DNA of 64,000 bases from Corythucha ciliata. Its lineage: Eukaryota; Arthropoda; Insecta; Hemiptera; Tingidae. The stretch is from the NCBI GenBank assembly GCA_038030265.1, contig CM075942.1, forward strand, positions 64,236,926 to 64,300,925. Reading direction: 5' to 3'. Every line of letters starts with the position of its first letter. Position 1 is the stretch's first letter. Positions 46,801-58,800 of the stretch are shown piece by piece. Made by a program: the position numbers and the translations under genes. The notes beneath the pieces are model-generated. The model did no database searches. It was not told the DNA's origin and was given only the letters and a program-made list of their open reading frames with translations.

Positions 46801-49800
46801 TATTACTTTTGTGTACTTTGCTTACTTTACGTCACGGAGTGAACGAAAGTACTTTACGTCACTGCTAGGAGTGATGTAAAGAACTTTCCGTCACTGTTAG
46901 AAGTGACGTGTTTGGAGTGAGTCGTGGAGAAGTGACTCACACTTCGCCGGTCAAGCTTTAAAATAGCGTTCGCAACTCGTGAGAAGCGTCTTTACGCGCT
47001 CGTTCTTAGTAACACAACTCGCGCGTACAATGACGCTTTCCTAACTCGTTGTGAAATATACCATACCTCACTGAACAGCGGAAGACTGTGGTGGGACGTC
47101 ACTAGGCAACTGACCGCTTATAGGCTTCCGCTTTATAAATATGTAGTTGACCGATCGTTATCAATTGCACACGAATGAAAATTGACTCTTTTTTTTATTA
47201 GGCTATGTCAACAGCTGGATACGCGAAAAATTGTGTACCCAACTCGTGAGGGAGAAGAATTGCCTCGCTCGTTTTTTTCAGCTCACTCGGCTGCGCTTCG
47301 TGAGACAAACAAGACTCGCGTGAAAAATTCTACTTCCCTCACTCGTTGTGTAATATACCTTTCTTACACTTTACCAGCGATTTTAGAGCTTTTTCTCAAT
47401 TTTAGCCATGTAGTAACGTTTTACCCCGCGAACTAGTTTTGTATTTTTCTTAATTCTAGGCCGTGATTTAGCATTTTTTCTCACTTCTGTCCGTGAATCA
47501 GAGATTTTTCTCAATAATTTATTCAAGCTGTGAATTAGCCATTTATTTCAATTTCAGCCCAAAATTAGCGTTATTTCAATTTTAGTCTGGATTAAACGGG
47601 CACGAATATATGCACTTTTCAAACTTTTATCCCCTTGCTTACTTGCCCCGTCTCAATTTTGGCCGCCTACGAGGAGGCGCGAATTGTAGTGTTTTCCATT
47701 TGCACAAAATTCCGGGGGTTGCCAAAATCCAACATTAACAAAGATAATTTACCACTGCATGCCATGGGCGGGCCAATGTGAAAGGCTCAGTGGGCCTTCT
47801 TGGCCCGCGGGCCCTGGGTTGGCCACCCCCGGTATAACACATACCGTTATCACGGCCTATTTATTTACGTCCTATTATTCAGTACATACCGTATCAGGGA
47901 GGGGGAAACTACCCCACTGAGTTACTCACTAAGAAAAGTTTGTTGTTGTTGTTGTTGTTGTTGTTAGTGTTGTTTGGTTGTGTGTGTTTGTGAAAGTTTG
48001 TAGACAAAAATATAATCAGCGCAAATAATGGACACCGGATTCATGTTGTACGGGTCCGTAATAAACGCATCTTCTCATAAGTTAAATGCACTAAAAACGA
48101 AAAGCTCAGTGATTTTGGGCTATCCGAACTCCGAATAATTGGCACTTGATCTTCGAACCATCGTTGCATAACAAGGCACACGGCTGAGTGAGTCATGAAC
48201 GCATGACAGCGATGAAGTACATGATGTGTGTGTATTGTGTGCGATGTACTTAATTAATGGAGTGCTTTTCTATTTGTTCGCGTAGAAAGTGCATTGTCTT
48301 AATGGTTTGGGGTCAGTTTCGGAAATAAAAGGACACTTTTCTCTATCGAAATGTAAAAATAAAAGCGCTAAAGTGAAATTATCTGGAGAATTGCCAAACC
48401 CCTATCTCCAGGATTAAATGTTCCCTTAAATCAATCTTTTTCTTAAAGCAATAACACGGCTGTGCTATCCTCTACGGTTGATCAAGTCCAGTGGCACTCA
48501 CTTTTTTATGAGCTTACTTAAATCAACCTTTTAACTGACGCCAATTCACTTTTTTTTCTTCTTCTTTTTTTCATTAGAACTCCTTCGGACGGCCAGATGA
48601 CATCGTTGCGGCTGAGACGCTGGCAAATCATGTGCGGCAAAATGACAGTTTCGTTCTCGCTGTATTCCAAGCTCAATTTCGCTCTTCTTTGACGTGTCCA
48701 CGGTGTCAGCGTCAGAGCAATACGTTCGATCCTTTCCTCTGCGTCTCGGTTCCTGTGCCTCAGGACCAATTGAGGCCAGTCTACGTGACCGTCCTGTACA
48801 CATCACAACAGCCCAGACAGGTGAATAAATTTCTTCAGTTTTGTTCATCGTCGTATTAATCCTCATATTACTTCCTTATTACGCTGTTTATTCAGAAAAT
48901 TACTTAAATCAAGAAAGAAAGACATCTGCAAAACGTTCGTGTTTTTCAAAGTCATCTGTAATTTATTCGCTTTCAACCAAAATTTGTCAAAATAATCGTG
49001 CTCTAACTACTTCCTAGTCGGCTCGACGTCAGATTTATCGGTGCTAACTGAATTTTATTCCCATAGTTTGCTTCCTGGAGTGTCGAAGTAGAAATTCTAC
49101 AAACCGGTATCCGGTTGCTTCATTAGGTATAGATTTTCCTCTCCACACATTATGTAGATATCGATTTCTCTGGGGACTCCCCCCTCACCCTCACAGAGTC
49201 TATCGGGAGCCTCGGGACGTACTTATTGTGTAGCCCACGGCTATGCATTGTCTCACCTCATTTCAAACCTCTTGTTGGAATTGACACCTTCTGGGCTCTT
49301 TTTCAGGTTAAACTCGGACTGTCCTTGCCAGCCCACGCTGAAATCCGCGACCTGAAGGAGCAGCTTGCCTTGGACACGGGAGTTTCGGAACAGCACATGC
49401 TCATCACTGAAATCGACGATTTGGGATTTCAAAGAACGTTTTCCGGTAAATCGTTGTACTGGGTGTTACTGGAGGAAATAACAGTAAATACTTGCACTAC
49501 AGTGTTGACAACTTTTTATTCTCGTTCGCACGAGAATGGAATGGGTGCCCTTCGTGGGACGTTTGAGAATATTTCTTGTTTGAAAGAGGTGGTTTGAATG
49601 AAAAAAATATTTTCCACCATTAGGAAGAGACCCATAGTGCATTTTTGTCATAAATGTAATGCGCTAATACGAAAAGTATTGTCACTCTGAAACTTTCTTC
49701 GTCAACAATAGTGCAAGGATTGCAGCTTTCCTCCTGGAATACTCAGTATATTTGTTTACATTGTCATTAGACATTTGAATAAATCGTCTTACCTTTTCAG

Positions 49801-52800
49801 ATAACCAGCCTCTCAGTTCTATTAAAGACGCGGATCCTATTTATTGTATAGAGCTGCCTCAGTTGAAAGAAGCATCACAGGACTCGTGCGAATATATTCT
49901 TCTCGTATGGGTGAACACTTTAATTGTGGACGACCATTGCGCCAGGTAAGGAATCTAGTTGAAATGGAAAAGGCGAATAATGTATGTTTCATCTTACATT
50001 TGTGTAGGTTCGGGAGTCCCTACACCATGCAGATTTGCCGCGAAACGTCCTATGTTGATCTTGAGAAGCTCATTCTTAAAGAAATGTGCTGGTCGGTGGC
50101 CGATGGAGTCCTCGAATCAGATGTGGTAGGCTCTATTTGCTTAAGAGGTATTGCGAATTGTACATTTTACTAATCGTACACATTAATCCCAGATGAATAT
50201 GCCGGGACAAATTAGAATGAAAATAGTCGCTCCCGGCTGTTCCACGAGTTATCTGAACCCAGAATTAGAACACCCTCTGTACGATGAAAGCGTGGACAAC
50301 GCCATTGCACTCTGTGATACTACGTCGAATCCTTCACATTTGAAACTGGTCCTCGAATGGGACCTGCAATCCAAAACTTGTATGGTCGACGACGACGTCG
50401 ATCACATAGAAGAACATTCCAGCGTTCGTCAGCTCAAACAAAACACCGAGCAAGGAGGCTCCGTGACTCTGGAGGAATGCTTTCAGCTTTACACGAAGGA
50501 AGAAGTTTTAGGGGCTGAAGACGCGTGGCACTGCCCCAATTGCAACTTGAAACAGGAAGTAGTCAAAAAACTTGGTTTGTGGTCTCTCCCAGACATCCTC
50601 GTGGTTCATTTGAAAAGGTTTCGACAACCTCCAGCTAAAAGTCAAAACAGGTTAATGTCTTAGCTTAATTTCAGGGGTTTGTACACTATTTAAATTTAAA
50701 TTTTTCCAGGTCAACGATTAAGTTAACCACTCTTGTGGATTTTCCGGCGGTTAGTTTTGACATGACTCCTCACTTGTGTGGGGGAACTGGAGGAAATGGT
50801 GGCCACGCGCCTTGGTGGAAACCTAGTAATAACAATGCGAACTCGCCTCAGCACAACACTTACGATCTGTACGCGGTGTGTAACCATCACGGTCAAAATC
50901 TTCATACCGGCCACTATACAGGTACGCCTGCTTTTGTCTTTTAGTTTGGAGTTTTCGTAAATGAAATGTTTTTCGTTATTTTGGTAAAGCTTATTGTCGC
51001 AACCCGTACAATGGTCATTGGTACTGTTTTGACGACACGACTGTGACTGAAGTCAACGAATCCGATCTGGTCACCCCTGCAGCGTATATTCTCTTCTACC
51101 AGAGGCGAGGTCTTATGTCACCGTCCTCTTCGTCTTCAGCGTCGTCCTCTTCTGAACACTGGGCGACACGCCTTCTTCCCCCAGCGCCACCTCAAGGTGA
51201 GGGAGACAAATAAAGGAAAGGCCCGTGTATACAGGATACTAAATAAATTTCGTAAATATTTGCTTTAGGTGAGACGGATGAAGCCTTCAGCAGAAACTCC
51301 AGGCAATACGCTACTGCCCCGGTAAAAAGAGCAACAATAAGCAGCGCCGAAGACACAACTATTACAAGCCCATCGGTGAGTGATTATTTCCTAAAATTAT
51401 TATTGTTTTCTAAACTGGGGGGGGGGGTTGAAGGAACTCGGGCCAGAATATCCAACTTGGGAAAAATTGCGGTACAACTAAAGCCCCCTTTCGTACTGGC
51501 TCCACTATGAGCCCAATGGCATCATAAATTGAATGTTAGCCTATAAACTGAGTATTATCGCCTCAAAATTGACCATCGTTGCTGTTTAATCCTCAAAACT
51601 AAGCATTATCGTCCTAATAGGCGATCAAAGGCCAATTGCCACCATACGTCGCTGTTTAGCCCATAAACCTGAATATTTCCACCCCGAAATTCATTATGGG
51701 CTAATTGGCGCAAATTCAGGCCCTTTGGCCTCACCGATCAGATGATAGTCCAAAGTACGCTCAATGAGTCTCCCATCGGCCATTGGAGCTGAGCTACTGA
51801 CATGGACAGAGGGGGGGGGCACTGGGTCCGTTATCCAGGGGCCGGGCCTTCCTTGGAAGAATGTATTTCAGAAATAAAAAAACATTAAGAAAAGAGAGAA
51901 AAAAGGAAAGCTTCACTGATGTAAGGCAACTACGGAGTGAACTCATCGTCCCAACGTCCATTTTTGGGTGATGAGGGTAGAAATACTGTAGAGAAGCCCA
52001 AGAGGCCTTTTGAAGCGAGGTGAAATTACCCCCTCGCAGTTAGGGCCCAAGGTTTAGGCCTACCAATACCCCAAAATGTCGGTGCGTTCACCCGGTTTAC
52101 AAGTTCTCTAACTGGGGTTGAAGGTCTGCTGTAGTTTTAAATCTGAACCGTGGTCGGAGCTTTGCACTGGATAGCTATTCTTTGTTCACGGATTGAAGTT
52201 TTGCTGTGGGTGGGCATTTGCTGTTCTCGGACCTTTGCTGTGGTTGAATATTTTCCTGTTGTTGGAGATTTTCTGTGGTTGGACCTTTGCTGTGGCTGAG
52301 AATTTGCTGTGGTTGGACCTTGGCTTTGGTTGGACATTGCTGGTTGGGCTACGTCCCACTGTAGTTGGGTGGTTAGAGGTTTTAACTGTGGCTATAGGTT
52401 CTTGTAGTTGGAGTTTTTCTGTGTTTCGACTCTGGCTGTGGTTGAACTTCGGCTGTTTTTGGGCCTTCTTTGTGGTTTTCGAGTTTGGAACTTTACTGTG
52501 GTCGAATGAAGGCCTTTCGAGGAAGAAGCGAGGATAGCTCTGGGTCTGTCAGGGTTGCCATAGACCGGGAAAACTCAGGAATTTTTTAAACATTTTGACA
52601 ACTAAGTTCGGGGAAAATGAGTGGACAGTTTCTTTACCCTGAACTTCCTCGTATTTCATTAAAATTGTAGTAGAAAGTTAACGAGTGTGAACGACACACG
52701 AAAATTTATTTTAAATAATGGTCCTGATGATGGCCTAGACAGGCTGAAAATCGATTCGACGAATAAATAAATAAAACAACCTTTTGTGGAGAGACGACAA

Positions 52801-55800
52801 CTGTATTACCCGGACGTTCCTCGTATTTGCTTAACTGCAAATTCGTACATTTCATGCCCATTCGCCCACGACAGTGGACATTTCTGGACTCAGTGGACCC
52901 CCATCGTGTGACCTCCCCCCACCACCACTGGGGGGGGGACCCCATTTTGTCCCGGATCCCGGATTCAGATCGAAATTTCTCAAATTCAAACTCAGAGCAT
53001 AATATTTCCTCGGAAACAGATCAAATACTTAATTTGATTCGAGGACTCAGTAGGCCATCTTAAAGCCGAAATGCCCGCCTCCAGCCAATCGTGCCCCAAC
53101 GGACTATGTCCCGATGCAGAATTTTAACGTGAATACGTTCTACGAGATACGGGAGTATAGGGGCCAATTAGGCAGAAGAGACTAAATGGGTCTCACAGCA
53201 CGTGCGCCGCCTTGTGTGGGTGGTGGAGGGTATGGGGGTGGGAATGAGGGATGTGACCAAGATCCCAACTCAAAACTCAAGCTCAACTGCCACTAACCAG
53301 CCAAAAAACGTATTCACGTTAAACTCCGAGTCCGTGGACCTAACGATTTTGTATGCAAATGGGAAACGATATAACATGTTTGGCAAAAATATTTCTCTTC
53401 CCGAAGCCTCCGAATTTGGGGGGGGGGGGTAGCTCCCTGCTGAGTGTTGGGGCGAACGAATGGTTCATCGATTATTCAATTAAACTTTTAAGGGCGCGAA
53501 TGGTTCGATTAGCGGTTTTTAGGCCATGATTAGTCAATCAAACAATTTTTGTCTCAAGTTCAAACGTGGAACAGTACGTTTAACCCATTTATAGACCGCA
53601 TAGAGTCAGTTTTATCAATTTTTGGGTGTGAATGGCCGCAGTTTGTCAATTTTTAAGGCGCAAACTGTCAGTATTGCCATTGCTAACGGGCGTGAACAGT
53701 CAACGTGTGATTACTTTTAGGGCGCACGAATCCGTCTTTTAGGGATTTTACGGAAAAGTTGTTTTTAGTTATCAGTGTAAAGACATCGCTGATTTTTACT
53801 GCTGAAGTTGAGGGAAAGCGCTAATTCCTGGTTAAATGTGCGCGCTAATATTCACACATGCTCAAATTGAGAAACAGTGCTAATTTGCTACTAAAATAGA
53901 GAAAAAACGCCAAAGTGTGAAAAAAGCGATAATTCGCCGCTAAAATTGAGGTAAAGCGCTTACTAACAGCTTAAATTAATAAAACACCAAACCGCGATTT
54001 CTGGAGGTGCTTTCAAGGGCTAAAATAGAAAAAAGCGTTGATTCGCGGCTGAAAAATAGAAAAAAGCGTTAATTCGTGGCTGAAAGTGGGGAAAAGCGCT
54101 AATTACAGGCTAAATGTGAATACATCGCTAATAATTCACTACTCAAATTGAGAAACAGCGCTAATTCGCATTTAAACTGGAGAAAAAGCGCTAATTTACC
54201 ACTAGGCTAGAAAAAACATCCAAATAATTGATAAATGTAAATAAGTTGCTAGAACTCTGCTAAACTTGAAAGCAACATAGCGCATATTCGTAGTTATGAA
54301 TGGAAGACATCGTCAATTTACTGCTGAAGTTGAGAAAAGCGCATATTCGTCACTAAAATTAAGATAAAGCGCTCATTCACTGCTAAAATTGAGAAAACGC
54401 AAAGTCACATCTTCTGGGTGCAACTTGAAAATTGAGAAGGAGAGCTAATTCATGACTAATTCACTGCTGAAATTGAGAAAAATCACTAATTCGTGCCTAA
54501 AAACCTAGATATTTCGCTGCTAAAATTGAGAAAAAGCGCTGAATCGCTGCTAACATTGATAGACAGAGCTAAAATGGCTATAATTAAAGCGCTAATAAGG
54601 AAGTAACATAAAAAATAAAAAATGCTGGAAACATTTTTTTTTTCTAGACTAAATATGACCAGGAATTCAATATGTATTAGTGCGTAAATGATTGATTTTG
54701 ATTTGTAGCGATATAATAGAACTTGCCAATTTTTTTTTTTTTTGTTGACGCAAAGCTCCAAACCACAATAAAGCTTCAACCACACAAAAAAAAGCCCCTT
54801 TGCCGTCCAACCACAAAAGGCTATACAATCTCTACATCAAATTGACAATTATTTCATTGGATATAATGAATATTTCTGTCGCCGGTATTTTTAATTAATA
54901 AATTAATTAAACTGATGTTATCCGGACGACGATGGAAGGGCATAGCCCAACACAATTGGAGGCTTAGTTTATCCTTCGGAGTACGACTCCCAAAGGCGTC
55001 TCCGTGGCGCAATTGGCAGCGTGCTGGACTGGTAATCCAGAGGTTGCGGGTTCAAATCCCGCCGGGGAGCCATTTTTTCTCGAAACTCCAATTGTGTTGG
55101 GCTATGCCCTTCCATCGTCGTACGGATAACATCAGTTTAATTAATTTATTAATTATTTCATTAATTTGACTAATAAAAATGACAGTTTCCTCTTGAAACT
55201 GACAATTTCGCCATAAAATTAACGATTATTAGATTACTACAATTTCCTCTCAAAATTCACAATTTCCTAATCAAACTTACAATGACAATTTCCTCATTAT
55301 TGATAATTTCCTCATAAAATTACAATTACTTAATAAAATTGACATTTTCTTATGAAACTGACGATTTACTTATAAAATGGACAGCTTTTAAGCTGACCTC
55401 ATAAAATCAATCATTAGCACATAAGCTTATATATTCCCGTAAAATTGCAAGTTTTCTCATGAAACAGACAATTTCCTGACGAAATTGACAATATGTTCGC
55501 GAAACTGACAAGATTTTCCATGAAATGGGACAGTTTCACTATGAAATTTCCACTTGGTTAGGCGTTTCGCATAAATTTTGCATCTTGGCATCGCATTTCG
55601 CGTAAATTTTGCCTTGAAGTTGACGATTCGCGTTTCCCCGAATGCTGCGTTTTCCCCACCGTGTGGGACATTGTGTGCAAATTCCGCTTTGAATACGACA
55701 ATTCGCGTAAATACTGCCTAGAATGTGCAGTTTTGCATGGATTTTGACCTGAATGAGACCTTAGGCTTGAATATGTGACATTTCGCGTAAGTAATGTAGA

Positions 55801-58800
55801 CCTTGACGATGCATTTTGAGTAGATTTTGCTCTAGACGGGGCATTTCTCGAATTTTGCTTTCTGAAAATGCAATTTTGAGGTTTTCGTTGCCGGCAAATC
55901 AAATTTTGGTGGGTGGCCCAATTCAGAAAATTGGCTCACGCCCAGCAAAATTGGTTTACTGGTCCCCGAAAATGGTTTTTCAGTGAGCAAAATCCAAGAA
56001 ATTTATTTTACAGTGAGTAGATTCGGGGAACTGTTTTTCTTTTTCCTTTTGCGAGAAAAATCCGCGAAATTTGGTATTTTGAAGAGCGAATTTTTAGAAA
56101 TTGATTTGTTGGTGAGTCAAAGCTGCGAAAATGTTTTTAAAGTGCGAAAAAATCAGCTAATTGGGTCTGTGAATTGAGCTGCCCCGAAAAAATTGTTTTG
56201 TCAGCGACAACTAAATAAGTGATATTTATTTTCAAATGAACTCGACACGCGAAAATATCCACAAAATGGGTTTTTAGAGAGCGAAATTTGAGGAACTTGT
56301 TTGTTTTTTTTTTTTTTTTTTTTTTTTTTTTGTTTTTTTTTTCAAGAAAAATCACGAAAATTGATGTTTTTGGGAGTGGCTTCCGACAAATTGTTTTTTT
56401 TTAGCGTGCCAACCAATCTAAAATGAAAATTGTTCTCGTGCGTAAAATCTGCGAACACTGTCCCTGAATTTTGGGCACACTGTAAAATTTGTTTGATAGC
56501 AACAAAAATCTGTTTTATTGGGGAGTTATTGCATAACCGTCTGATGGTTAACGTTATCGGTTATGTGACGTCATGATAAGCGTAAAATTCAAATTTTGAG
56601 TTTAAGCGTTAATCACAAACGTTTAAAGACCAGTACTCCCAGACCAGTTAAACTCAAAATTTGAATTTTACTCTTATCTTGACGTCACATAACCGTTAAC
56701 GTTAACGGTCAGACGGTTATGCAATAACTCCCTATTTTTAGTGAGCGCGACACGTCAACATTTCTTGTTGTTGAGAAAAATCCGTAAAATTGTTTTTTTT
56801 GCGAACAAAATCCGATAAATTAGTATTTTAGTTGAGCCAGGTCGGCAAGAAAATCGGGAAATTGGTATCCTAGAGATGAACATCTGAGGTATTGCTTTTT
56901 TTTAGAGGTAGAGCTGCGAAAATTGTTTTTTAGAGGACAAAAACCACGAAGGTAGAGCGTTGGAATTAGGCCACGTCGCGAAATTTGGTTTCCAGAACAA
57001 AAGAAACATGGAATCGGTATTTAAGTGGGCGAAATCGGGACAATTGGTTTATTTCTGAGCCAGAACTACGAACATTTTCGCTGTACCAAATGTGGTGATC
57101 TTGATGGTTTTCAACTCATTGGTGGTGTCTGGCAGTGGTCAGCTGCCTCATAAGTCTGCGCTTCAAAGTCAATGGGAGGGCAGCTAACCATCCCTGCCAA
57201 CGACAAAGAAAGGTCTGACCCCACCACTGTGAAGCTCCAGCCTTACCAATATTTTGGGATTTCTCCACACGAGGAATCCGCAAATTGAAACGAATTTTCA
57301 TTGAGAAGATGCAACGAAAAGGCTCTCACTGTGATGCCATCGTTTCTAACCCCTAACGCACGAACTTTCCCACGGACAGCTCTGAAGTTCAAGGAAGAGT
57401 CCCGATGCTCTTGGTACTAGTCCCCGGGTCCGGGAGCCCACCGTATGAAAAATCCGGGTCGTTTGATCGTGGCTGGCACCTGCGCAGGACGTTTTTTATG
57501 GTCTAGGAGATGACACTTCTCTGAGATCGCCAGACACAGCGGTAGGCGGCTATTCTGTTGCGAGTCGGGCTGGAACCATCTGTATTTCGTGGTTGAGCAT
57601 GGTTCAGGAGCATCATAAATCACGTCTGTGTGTAAATGACCCTAAAATTTGAGGCGACCCCCACTCGATGATATTTTAGAGGTGGTTTTGATTATTTGTG
57701 TACCTCGACCCCAAAGGGCATGGCCCCTTTGGCCCCTCCCTTGGATCCGCCACTGCGGAGACTCCGGGTGAAAGCCAGAGATCTGGCAATCCTAGGAATT
57801 AGGAGAGCGAAAAAAAAAAAAAACAATTCCCCCCGAGTCGTTCCTATGAGGATATCCTAGATCGGCGGCCGCACCTTAATATTTTGTGGTTTCTCCCCAC
57901 GTAGAATCCGAAAATTGTGACAAATTTTCGCCCTGGAGTCGATAAAATCGACTAATACCAAGGACCATGACGTGAAACATTCATTTCTGGTTCGTTCAAG
58001 GGGCTGTATTTCTTGGTTGAACATGGCTTCGGGTCACTAATAAATCCAGGGTGTCGACAGACCTGGAAAACCGGGAATTGTCAGGGAATTTTCTAAAACT
58101 GGAAATTACAGGGATTTTGTTCACGAACGTCATGCTTCCGACAGGAATATGAAAGTAAAATGGTGTACAAAATTATTATTTATAGGATTGTGGCCTATCT
58201 CACTCTCTCTTGTCGAGTTATGTTATGAGCGGTTTTTCACAGAAAACGTACTTTTATACCAAAAGCATCGGTTTCTTGGGTCGAAATGCACTTTTCTTCA
58301 AAAGTGATGACAGTTTTGAAATCTACGATATTCCGTTCCAATGGAATGAGACCAATTTCAATCATCAACATTGTCTAAAACGCGAAGAAACGTGGCGCTT
58401 TTGTCGCGCTGGTTCAATAAATAGCCGCCACTGCTCTTCGGATCTTTGGACCCCACGAGAACTTCTCCTTTTTCTCAACTTTCGAATGGTTTACTCACAA
58501 CTTAATTTATCGTGTCGATTAAAACAGGCGCGGATCCAAAGTCGGTTCAAGGAGTGGGCTATGACCCCATTCTTCTCCCGCACCTACCATTACCACACCA
58601 CACATGGGACCCAATTGGAGTCTGTTTGATGAAAAATCCTGTTCCCCCCCCCCCCCAAAGCACCACTATTCGGTGATACCATGAATGGTTCTTCGATTTA
58701 GTCAATTAAACTTTTAAGGGCGCGAATAGCGAATGATTCGTTAGCAATTTTCAGAGCGTGATAAGTCAATCAAGTCATTTTCAGCTAAAGTTCAAGCGTT

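Larger units (their letters stand above)
28839..48577 (+). other. USP intron 1, about 19.7 kb
   Basis: The intron runs from GTAATAAG to the pyrimidine tract TTTTTTTCATTAG. It is filled with transposons and minisatellite arrays listed separately. Repeat-poor sequence at about 35270-40900 may hide unrecognised exons. Confidence 0.85.

Noticed and set aside
47182..47436. 84-residue + frame
   Set aside because: It runs through composite repeat blocks into a family A array; the composition follows from the repeats.
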